Source: Cyclospora cayetanensis (Eukaryota > Apicomplexa > Conoidasida > Eucoccidiorida > Eimeriidae). Taken from it: a DNA stretch of 64,000 nucleotides. The notes under the pieces are model-generated. The model made no database searches, was not told the origin of the DNA, and saw only the letters and a program-made list of their open reading frames with translations. This document shows, piece by piece, positions 24,336 through 34,510 of this stretch (positions within the stretch are counted from its first letter, which is position 1; each line of letters begins with the position of its first letter). Location: the NCBI RefSeq assembly GCF_002999335.1, contig NW_020312055.1, forward strand, positions 62,001 through 126,000, written 5' to 3'. The translations under genes and the position numbers were made by a program.

Positions 24336-25363
24336 ATGGCGAACAAGAAGGTTGAGGAGCCCGAGCATGTCTCGTCCTCTTCATCGGAGAGCGCCTCTGA
24401 TGATGAGCAGCATGACGAAGGCGCCCAGCAGGAACAGCAGGACGGTGAAGGTTCTTCATGCCGCTCCCGCCAATCTCGGAATGAAAAGAAGGCCAGGAAG
24501 GCTGTGTTGCGTCTGGGGATGAAACCCATGCCGGAAATTGTTAAGGTTGTTATCCGCAAGGCAAAACAGGTGAAGATTGCATCGGGATGCATTCCTACCA
24601 ACTGTGCCTAAGCGTCCCCTTTCTCTCGTTTTCATTCGTCAGTACTAGCGCTACATTTGCAGGGAAGAATGCAGAGTAGCATCCTTTCCTGTGGGGATAA
24701 GCAGCTAGGGGATTCTTCACTGTTTTCCTTGCTGGCGATACCATTACACAGGCGATAAACAGGTTGACGTTTTTAGCGGCCTTCACCTTTCATGAAGGCT
24801 CAACCCTAACAGCTGTTTGTTTCGGTGTGCGTATCCTTGTCTTTAGGCTTGGTTTGTGCTGCCAAAGCCAGATGTGTTCAAGAGCTTGTCTTCAGACACG
24901 TATGTGATCTTCGGCCAGGCCGAGAATATGGCTTCTCAGGCGCATAGTAAGTGTTCTTGTATTACATGCTTTCCAGGACTGAGCGCATAATAATAGTTTA
25001 CGAGATAGTTTTCCCTTTTATCTGTCGTCTCGATTGGGGGCCCAGCGGTGTCCTAAGGTGTATTCGTGTGTCTGCTTATGCTTGTGGTCTGCAGCTGAGG
25101 CGGCACAGCGTTTCACACAGGGCGCTCTGCCATTTGGTGCTACAGATCAGTCCAGCATGGCCACGGGTAACGTGGCTGCGGCGAAGGCTACTGCGCCTGC
25201 GCCTAGCGCAGCCACGGAAGAAGTCGATATGGAGGGTGTGGACCCAAAAGACGTTGAATTGATAGTTTCGCAGCTTCGCTGTTCTAAGTCTGAAGCAGCG
25301 AAGGCCCTTCGTGAAAACAACAACGATCTTGTTGAGGCCATTCTGCATATCACAGCTTGCTGA
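24336..25363 (+). CDS. Nascent polypeptide-associated complex subunit alpha
   Basis: NAC-alpha binds ribosomes and shields emerging chains as a heterodimer with NAC-beta (BTF3). Exons are 24336-24569, 24847-24946 and 25095-25363, with consistent phases (0, then 1), giving 200 aa, normal for the family. The N-terminus is an acidic Ser/Glu/Gln tail. The NAC domain follows, with RNEKKARKAVLRLGMKP (the ribosome-binding RxxKKxxKxxxKLGM-type signature), VVIRKAKQ, then WFVLPKPDVFKS and TYVIFGQAE after the first splice. A linker rich in Ala leads to a C-terminal UBA domain, DPKDVELIVSQL...SEAAKALRENNNDLVEAI. The start follows the motif CGGAAATGG and there is no upstream in-frame alternative of note. 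Confidence 0.95.
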
Positions 25364-26432
25364 TCATCCAGTGCACCAGCACGTATGGATGTACACATGT
25401 TTTGCGTCTTCCGGACGCACCGCTGTGACTTATTCCATGCCGGAAGGCATCCTGCTATGGGTACGCAGAGAAGGTTTGTTGAGTCAATGATGACGAGTGA
25501 CGGGTCCCCAAAAGTCGGTTTCTTTTACACCCAAACCACCTGTGGCATTTGGAGAAGCCCTGTTTGGGCATGTGATAAAGCTGTTAATGCAGCCAGTGCA
25601 GTCTAGGTGATCGGTAAATGTAGAACTACAGGGGATACGTAGATCGGATTGCCGTTATTGGACTCGTAGCATGCGCTGTTGACCGTCTGGGCCACTAGGT
25701 ATACTATCCACTAGCCAGTCTGACTGCACACCACACTATTAGCCGCAAGTATGCTGTAAATAGGAGTCACATCACACCTTGAGTTGTAGCGGGCTTATGT
25801 GGCCAGCTTCTGTAGTTGTGCATTGATAGCCTGTCCGGAACCGCAGGCACCAGAGGGGATGTGTACCCATACGTCTGGGCCCGTGGAACTTTGGTGCTCA
25901 TACATGGGCTGCCGCTTGCTGGAAAAATCACTCTTATCCCTTGCACATTTCAGCTTGAACCGGCACCCCACGGTGCATCCATGCCGCAAGGTAGACAAAT
26001 CCCTGGCGAATGGATGGCCATGCTTATCAATGCCTGGTTTGTTTCGTGGGCTGGTTGGTGTGGACACGCATGATGGCCATTGACGGTCAAAGTGTAAGAC
26101 ATGCAGGCGACGAACTGATTCCGTGCGTAGTTTTCGCCGTCAGCGTGGCTACGAAGCACTGAGTACCTTGCAGCTTTCAAATTGTGCTGCGCGTGGAATG
26201 GTGTAATGTTTCTCGAAGCGTTCAATCAGTACATCTGACGATACTCGGGCCGCTGTCAGCAATGATGACCAAATTCCTTCCGCGGAGGATAGTGGGATCC
26301 GATGAAAGGGGTACCGGTCCACCAGGCCACAAATGCATTTGTGACAACGCACAGAGTACCGCAGCGACGCGATGCTCCGACGGCATGCCCATAACTGACC
26401 TGACCTAGTGTTTATGATGGCTCCCTCGGAGG
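25364..26432. other. Intergenic between convergent NAC-alpha and EGF gene
   Basis: This is the 3' side of both neighbours. No intact gene was found. 25847-26073 holds a possible decayed copy of the C-terminal domain of the adjacent EGF proteins, annotated separately. Confidence 0.45.
25847..26150 (+). pseudogene. Possible decayed copy of EGF-protein C-terminal domain
   Basis: After an acceptor-like CCGCAG the plus strand is open to 26073 and resembles the shared C-terminal domain of the EGF pair. It has a Tyr-led start, then TLVLIHGLPLAGK against TIKLFLKDQSSGK in the plus-strand protein with identical spacing, then ITL..C against VTLKLGSC. After the stop, a second frame contains IPCVVFAVSVATK, resembling the second Cys region KDCVFSDVRVLAP. 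No EGF exon or signal peptide was seen upstream. The similarity is weak and was judged by eye. Confidence 0.25.
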
Positions 26433-29400
26433 CTATTTAGAGAAGCGCGCAGCACTACTGGAAACAAAGGCTTCGGCAAGGTTCCCCGTGATGAGAACAG
26501 AAATGTTAGAGCCATCATAACCTTGTGGAAAGCCATGTATAGCAATATGACCGAAACGGCAATGCGTATATGGATGAGACAATAAGCCCTCCGACGCTCC
26601 ACTGTCGGTAGAAATCAACGATGATACCGCTTGTTCTTCACGGTGTATCATGAATTGAATGCCGCCCGAAAAGTCGCCTGCTAGGTCTGTTCTAGCCGAA
26701 TCGCCCACATACCGAGATTGGAAGGAGTTGGCTTCAAAGTCGACGGACACGGTGATGCAGTCCCCCACGTCAATGGTCATCTTTGCTGGGGTTTTAGGAA
26801 CTAATATCTTAATCGTGCTATTCGATGCCAACGTGTATTGATAAGACCCACCGCACCCTCCGCCTGATGTTTCTATACCTCCAGAGCAGGTGCAAGTACT
26901 CACGTTGTTCTCGAGGCGGCAAATTGAACCTTCACCACAGTCGTCGTTGACCTCACATGTGCCTGACTCTGAACATACCATTTATACGAACGCGTTAAAT
27001 GCCCGACCTTGACCTGCGTTATCTTTTCACCTTAATATCGAGATTTATAGGAAGAGCTAGTAGCAATCAGTAGTACTACTGAAGGAAACTTCCAGCTACA
27101 GAGCGTTGCACCATTTTTTTATTCGGCGTACTCGAGAAACTTACCGATACAAACATTCCCGTTGCCCTCATATCCAGCATCACAAACGCAGGTGACCAAT
27201 CCTTCATCTATTGTGCATGTTGCGTTTCGGGAGCAGCTGGCATTGCAAGGATTTTCTTCTGGTCATAAACGGACATTAATGCACACAACCAGACAATTTG
27301 CTATTTTATGGAAAGGTCGAACATAATTTTTACGCACGCGAATTGGTACATTCAGCGGAGCGGAAGTGGCATAGATGAAACATGTTCTCGGGAACTGGGA
27401 TAACACTCAGCGAAACAAGAAAGCTGTGCGTTACTTCCTGCAACCGGAGTCACCCAATACCCCGTCACCCACCACGCCCTGATGACATATGCAGATGCGA
27501 CCACTGCACTCTGCGCTATCAAAGCAGGTATCATCGCCGCATGTTGACTCACCACTACAACCTTCTCCAAAAGCCAATCCGTCTCCGACCATCCCGTCGG
27601 GGCAAGTACACTTATCTTGTCCGGTAGCGTCGGGCTTGCAGGCAGATTCAACTGAGCAGATTTCTCCACCGCAATTTTCTCCTGGTTCACGACAACCAGT
27701 ACCAAAGACTAACCCGTCACCTAGCATGCCAACTGGGCACGTGCAGTGGCCAACCCCATCCGAATCTCCCTTGCAGATAGCCTCAGGGGAGCACTCTTCT
27801 TCACAACCATGATGACACCCAGTACCCGACACTAGTCCATCTCCTTCCAAACCAGGTAAACACAAACACTTCTCAACGCCTTCAGCAAACACTTCACATA
27901 CAGCTGAGGGCACGCATTCTGCAGTACACTTCGTTGGCTCAGCGGTACAGCCGTATCCAGAGGCAAGGCCATCTCCCGTCATGCCCGACGGACACGTGCA
28001 CACATCCACGCCTCTCTGATCCGTTTCACATGCCGCTTCCGGCGCACAACGCTCGCCTTCACACACATAAAAACAGCCACTGCCAGAGGTTAGGCCATCT
28101 CCTGTCATGTCTGTTGGGCACGTGCAGACTTCCACACCACTCTGGTTGGCTTTACATGTCGCCTCCGGCGCACAAGCCTCGGCATCGCACACGTAAAAAC
28201 AGCCATTGCCGGAGGCAAGACCATCGCCCGTCATGCCCGACGGACATGTGCACACATCCACGCCGCTCTGGTTCCTTTCACATGTCGCGTCCGACGCACA
28301 ACGCTCGCCATTACACGTCTGTAAACAGCCAGTGCCAAAGGCAAGGCCATCTCCTGACATGCCTGTTGGACACGTGCAGACTTCCACGCCACTCTGGTTG
28401 GCTTTGCACGTCGCCTCCGAGGCACAAGCACTGGGATCACACGCCGAAGTACAGCCACTGCCGGAAGCAAGGCCATCCCCCGACATGCCCGCCGGACAGG
28501 TGCAACGCCCAACACTACTGCTGTCAGGTTTGCAGGTGGCATTGCTTGCGCACTGATCTGTACAGGGAGTAAAACAACCTGTACCAGATCTCAATCCATC
28601 GCCGCTCATACTTTTGGGACACGCACACAACTCACTGGTGCCTTCGACAGTGCACCCTGCCTGTGCAACGCAAAGGCCCTGTGTGCATGCTTTCTCTCCT
28701 CCAACGCAGCCGGTACCGCTCTTCAAGCCATCCCCGGAAGTGCCTTCAGGGCAAACACACGTGCTTCCTCCGCCAAAACCACTAGTACACGTAGCCTGGG
28801 ATACACAGATGTCGTCTGTACACGCAGACGACGACCCTGTTGACAGGCAATCTGCGGTGCCGGTAATTGTAAATATGTTGACCATGCAATCGAAAAGAGC
28901 GCTGCCAGATTTTCCGGGACATTGACCCCGCCTTAGGTTGTCACACCTCCTCCAACAGTAAGTGTAACGAAACGTGCGTGGTTCAACGGAGAGCAACGAT
29001 TTGCACAGCTCCACTCCTTCCGTTTCAACTGCAAGCGCAACACGAAATCCCGTCTCCACAAGTGTGAAAAAAATGTTCGCAATGCAATTTCAACACCAAC
29101 ACAAATATTGAAAGCTTTACAGCCGTCATATGCCATAGGAAAGTCCACTGCATCACCCCTGAAAGTATCGCTGCCGCCAAATTGTCACACCATGGTGTGC
29201 ACAATATAATTATATGGCTCGCAACGACTCACTTTTGCTGACGCGGAGCTTTGTGGAAGACGACAGTGCTGGAATTTCAACATTCCTGTGAACAATATTT
29301 ACCAAGATTACAATCTTGCTTAAGTCTAGAGTTGACCGGAGCGTTCCGGGGGACTCGTAGAAAAGGTCGGTCACATCCAACAAGCACTCTCTCTTTTCCC

Positions 29401-30103
29401 ATGTACAGACAGCCTCTATGGGGCTCTGGATCAACCTTTCCGCACCGGACATGGCCATTACGAATTTTGTTCGGCCACTGTCTATGAATTGCGTGTATTC
29501 TGTAGACGTAGCAGACGCGAACTGGGGCTCCATGAGGGTCTCGAAGTAATATTCGACACCAGTAAAGGTGGCGCCTGGCGCCCCTTCAAAGTAAATGTCC
29601 ACCAAATCGTAATTTTCAGGATGAATTTCCACAGCTCCCGCATTGAACAGGAAAAACGTCTCACGCGGATAGCCGGCAACTACTTCATCTTCAGGGGCGC
29701 AGCCAAATGCCCATGCATCCTTGTTTACGAGGCACTTTTCTTGTTTTATAATCCATTTTTCGGAGCCTGGTGGGGTCCATGATCCGAGCTTACTGGATCC
29801 GCTACTAAGGTCTCCCTGAGCGAAAGCCTCCAGTTTAACTGAAGACAGGAATGAAAGGCATCCCACATCGCACGTGTTACGCTATATGCCGTTCTTATTT
29901 TTTAAAGACCTCGTATGCCTAAGCTTCTAGGTCTGGGGGCCGAACTCCTTGTACTGTAAATGGTGATACGTACCTTCCTTTACTATATGAAGATCCGTCA
30001 CGAATGAAACAGGGCCTGGAATCTCTGCGGTGTCAGGTGTGCTAACCCCTGCTGTCGAGGCCACGCACATAAGCGCCAAAATGCAGTATCTATGGAGCCC
30101 CAT
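26433..30103 (-). CDS. Secreted protein with about 13 EGF-like repeats and novel end domains
   Basis: Proposed exons on the minus strand: 30103-29974, 29838-29233, 29028 to about 27445, 27258-27145 and 26968-26433. This gives about 989 aa with all introns in phase 1; the third donor is weak. Exon 1 encodes a signal peptide (MGLHRYCILALMCVASTAG). Exon 2 is a roughly 200-residue unrecognised module with few Cys. Exon 3 has a Cys-rich lead-in and then eleven tandem EGF-like units of about 40 residues, each ending like CTCPSGMTGDGLASGNGC. The next exon adds one EGF (CNASC..NATC..CVCDAGYEGNG). The last exon has a final short EGF and a roughly 140-residue domain starting YQYTLASNSTIKILV. No transmembrane segment is visible, so export or secretion is likely. 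Secretory-organelle proteins of Coccidia often have EGF arrays; microneme location is inference. Confidence 0.8.
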
Positions 30104-31125
30104 CTTCTTCAGTAGACCAAACTAAAGAAGGTTCTCCTGATTGACGCGGAACTGAAACACAACGCCCTCAGTTTTCTGCGCACAGAATCATAAAGTGGGT
30201 GTCCATGGCGAAGTGTGTGTGCAAGCTACTTGGATGTCGACCGCAATGAATTGTATTGGAGAGCACGCACACAGCGTCCTTTTTCTTGGACCAGAACAAC
30301 AGAACGCTAAACCAGCAGTAGGCGGGAGCAGACTGCATTGCTGGAGCTTCCACACAAGACTTACCCTGAAAGACTGGTGAACCAGCGATACGATGATCTG
30401 GACTTGGAAATCAGCACACGGTTTACCCTGGATGATTTCTGAGTACTCAAGCTGTTCGAGAGTAAACCTTGGAAAAAAATAATTTCTGTGAGAAATCCAG
30501 CAGTGTAGATACGCTGCGTGTGACCAAGCTGCTGCGGCAATTAAGCCCTGGGTCGTGCGTGCCTGGTGACCCTTGCAGGTGTATGGGCAAATGCGTGACC
30601 TCAAACATATGACTGCAGCTAGTGTGCTACGCAGCTTTACCCCACTTAGTATCAGTGTTTTTTACTGTTTCCTGGTTTTGAATTTCTACTACCCTCATTG
30701 AAGTAAGGTTAAGGGAACCGGGAGCCGTAGCGAACGTGGAAGGGACCCGCTGTGGCGCAAGTACGCGGTGATCCCAGGCACACCGAAACCAGTGGACGGC
30801 GAGCCGTGGGGTACATGCCAGACGTGCCTGCAGCTGAAACCTTTCTAGCAGCATTATTGTGCTCGAAATCACGAACCAGTTCTCCCGACATTCCCTGTAA
30901 TATATTGGTGAAGCGGTCGGTGTCAAACCACGGTTGCCAGCCTGGGCGACGCCGACTAGCTGTTCGCAATCGATCTCCAATTTCTCCTAAGCCAGGCTAA
31001 AACAGAGACATCTGCGTTATTTTTCCAAGATTTTATCCGCTGCAATTAATTGCTGGCGCTATCTGGTGGCTATCGGCGGTGAGGACACCTAATTCGCAAT
31101 TCGGCTTACCAGGAGGACAACCAAA
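30104..31125. promoter_or_regulatory. Shared intergenic region of a divergent gene pair
   Basis: About 1.0 kb separates the start codons of the two EGF genes, which point away from each other. It must hold both promoters and leaders. No TATA box, known apicomplexan motif or strong inverted repeat could be identified with confidence. Short frames on both strands here look random. Confidence 0.4.
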
Positions 31126-33571
31126 ATGTGGTGTGGAAAGGCGTGCTTACCTTTCACCGGCTTCAGAGCCACTCTGTTGACTCTCACTGTGATGACTCCA
31201 CTTTGTGTCGAGGGTGAGATTGTTGCACGTCTACTGGCGCTCCCCTTCCTGCTGAATAAGACACAGAATTTCCCCAACAGTACGCATATAACTTCCCTTC
31301 ATTGAGCGAAATTCGGTGGCACCGCTGCAATGAGATATTGCCTTTGCTTGGCAGGTGGGACACTGCAGTCCATACGCTTTCTGCCTCGCCACCCAGACTT
31401 GGAACTTCACAGGCCCGCTGGTAGCGTTGCGATGCTCCAACACCTCGCAAGAGGTAAGGAAGTCAATGGTATTCTAGTGCTAGACTGCCACCAGGTAAAG
31501 TGGAGGAAGCTGTATACTTGGCCCATAAGTGAACCAATGTCTCGAGCTGATTGCAGTGTAGGAGCTCAGTAGAGTGGCATTCAGTGTTCTCCTGCCAATT
31601 ACTGATGGGGAACCCCACTTTTCCACTCTGAAAGAATGTGTTCCTGCCTATCTTTGCACTATTCTCAGCAGAAGCATGTACCACCAACCATGACTGCTCT
31701 GGTGGGCAAATATGCGCTGGCACCACGCAGCAGTGTACTTGCCCGGAATTCTACAGCTGGCAGGGGAGCGAATGTGTTGGTACGCATCAGTATGCATCCT
31801 ATAACCCGTGTTGATGCTCGAAATCGTCATCCGCTTCTCTTTCCCAGTACCAACAATGGTCTCATAAAGGAACGAATCAAATGCAGAATTGGAAATCAGT
31901 CGTCAGTAGCACAGTGATTCGGTGGCCACCAGTACTGAACTGCCTTTCCTTATTTTTCGGGGCGTGCAGCTACGGATGCTTGCGGCACAACGAACAGCTG
32001 CGACCAGAACGCCACTTGCTCTGATGGCCTTGGCAGCATGCCCTCGTGCACATGCAACGAAGGGTTTTACGGCTACGGCCAAACCTGTGCACGTACGCAC
32101 CTGCGGACGTGATACCCCCCACTAAGCTTCCGAATGTGCCCATATGCCTGCTTTGATAGGGGAACACCACCACTTTGACGCTGCTGCTTAGTTCACTCTC
32201 CACAAGAAGCATCTCTGAGTACTCATTGATGCCCCATACCTGCAAAGTAGGAAGTGACAAGGTGATGCGCACGGATGCTTTATGGTTGTACAGCCCTGGC
32301 TAGGACTTCAGAGTGCACTGATGAAAGCTGCTGCTCTAACGGGCAGTTCTTTATGAACAATGAATGCGTTGGTAAGCCTCGACAAGCGTGCCATTCATGA
32401 AGAGAAGCAGGACAAAGTCTATAGCCACGAGGATACTGCATCTACCGCCAAACGTTCAATTGCTTTAAGCCAGTCATGCTCCCAAAATTCGCTGTGGCTT
32501 TGTTTTCCCGTCTTTCTGCAGAGGTTGTGGACTGCAAAGAGGCCAAACTTGAGTGCGGAAAAAACGCATTTTGTGCACAGCAACCTGGGAGATTTACCGA
32601 GTGCATGTGTGCACCCTTCTTCAGCGGCGACGGTCACGAATGCGAGCGTAGGTAGTAGCTCCATCTGCATGCAAACCTTTCATTCACACGCCGCGAAGCC
32701 TTTACGCAATGGAATGAGTGGCGCAGGTTTTATTCAGACAATTTTAGTGCAATATGGGGATGCTTATTTGCTGGCGTCGACTACTGCCTTTGATTGCCAA
32801 TATGTGGTCCCGCAGCAATCGACACATGCACAGATGGAGAGGCGCCTTGTCATGAACACGCCACATGCAGCGAAGGCATAGGCCAGCTTCCCACTTGCAC
32901 ATGTAATGAGGGCTACTTTGGCAGCGGATATGACTGTGCTGAAGGTGGGGAACGGTTTTAGCATGGAAGTGTCTTTTTTGCAGATAGAAAACACTGTTGA
33001 ACCCGCGGTAGTCAAGGTGCTGCCTTGAAACTCCGAGCATCGTGGTGCTATACTTTGCGCTGTTGCTCTTTCTCTCCCACATACGCACACCGTGGCATGA
33101 CCATTTGCCTCTGTGTGTTGATACGCAGTTGCTGGGGGTGGAGGCGGCGGCACCACTGCTCCTGAAGAGATAGCCAAGTATACATTCGGACCGGACACTA
33201 CCATCAAGCTATTTTTGAAGGATCAAAGTTCTGGGAAGGTTACATTGAAACTTGGCTCGTGCTACGCAGTCTTCCTCGATTTCAGTGAGGAACCGGAGGT
33301 GCCTCACAGCCAGTATAACGACGAAGATCTCGACTTCGACAATCAGAATCTGTTAAGAAATGGTCCTTGTATTGTCCTGATTCACAGGGACGCAGACACG
33401 TTGACAACCCTTGCGTATACTTCGAATGAGAGTAACCCAGATTGGCAAACTGCGACGACCACTCATGCATACAAGGATTGCGTCTTTTCAGACGTTCGCG
33501 TCCTTGCGCCTCAGATGGAGCCCTCCCTGATCTCGGTGTCAGTCACGGTTGATATAAAGCTTGTAGAATAA
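31126..33571 (+). CDS. Secreted EGF-repeat protein, paralogue of the minus-strand neighbour
   Basis: Eight exons join cleanly, every intron in phase 1: 31126-31213, 31355-31453, 31669-31779, 31970-32092, 32312-32371, 32522-32647, 32816-32944 and 33129-33571, giving 392 aa. Exon 1 is a signal peptide (hydrophobic RATLLTLTVMTPLCV). Exon 2 is a linker with no motif. Exons 3, 4, 6 and 7 each encode one EGF-like unit (for example CNEGFYGYGQTC and CNEGYFGSGYDC). Exon 5 is a short Cys-rich piece (CTDESCCSNGQ). Exon 8 starts with a Gly run and carries the C-terminal domain YTFGPDTTIKLFL...KVTLKLGSC...HAYKDCVF, which aligns with the end of the minus-strand EGF protein. There is no membrane anchor. It is a likely secreted or secretory-organelle protein; its partner and role are unknown. 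Confidence 0.82.
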
Positions 33572-33599
33572 GTGGGGTGCCCCATAGCTTGCGGTGTCG

Positions 33600-34510
33600 C
33601 AACAGCACCAGACTTACTCCATTCTTTACCCTTGCGTGCCTGCTCAAGTTAGAAGAGCTGCGGGCATCAGACGTAACCAAATTATGCCTTCCTTTTCTAC
33701 ATACTGGGCATGTCGCACCAAGCTTTTACGGTAATGATGGACATCGGGATTGCCACTGTGCATTCACGGCCACTTGCACGGGTGGATTCCCATCGATTAT
33801 TCGAGGGAGACTCACTGGAAAGCACGTTCTTGCACCTTCACATCAACCTTCAGTGACATGAGCCCCTTCAGCTCTTCAGTCTAATGGCCTTAGGTGGCGC
33901 TTACTTCTGTCGCCATTAGTCCACAGCTACTCTGTGCGTCTACTCTCTGGGCAGCGTCACGCATTTCGATGCCTTGAGATACGAAGATTCTTTTGCATTA
34001 CTTCGCAACGCTATTGTGCTTTTTATTAAGGGACTTTAACCACACTTCGTCCCCTCCGTCTTGAAGCAGTCTTACGCACAGCCAAACAGCAATGCACCTT
34101 GTAGTGTACAGGCAAAAGTTGGTGTAGCTGCTGCTATAAGGAACTTTCGCAGGCGTCTACTTTCTTTGTACGAATGGACTGAGTGGCTACGGATGTAAGC
34201 GCAACGGAAGGAGTAGGTAGCTTAGTGCTTGTTCCTCTGATAGCCGTTGTCGCTGCTGCATCTACGAATGTATATTTTCTAACCAAGTTTACTCAGTATG
34301 ATGACAACGACTTTTCACCCCAAGATTAGTGGTGAATCGCTTATTGCACTGACTGTTGTGTACGGGAGTCCGGGGGTCGATATGCATACCAAGGGCAACA
34401 TGAGCTCAGATCCTCCGAACCCCCGCTTGCTGAGAACTAATCGGCATGTTTTCACATCAGAATGTTCAACCACTCTACTGTGTCTTAAAAATGATCCATT
34501 ATAAAGGCCA
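33600..34510 (+). pseudogene. Possible decayed copy of the EGF gene
   Basis: Directly downstream of the intact gene, fragments resemble its parts in the same order. Near 33718-33760 the frame reads APSFYGNDGHRDC (compare APFFSGDGHEC in exon 6), followed by CAFTATCTGG. Near 34165-34205 it reads CTNGLSGYGCK (the end of an EGF unit). Near 34295-34325 it reads QYDDNDFSPQD (compare QYNDEDLDF in the C-terminal domain) and then a stop. No signal peptide or full reading frame was found. This looks like an old tandem duplicate broken by stops and indels. Confidence 0.35.

Noticed and set aside
27489..28572. Plus-strand frames of up to 212 codons opposite the EGF array
   Set aside because: They are shadows of the repeated EGF units on the minus strand, which have the Cys spacing and splice logic of the real gene.
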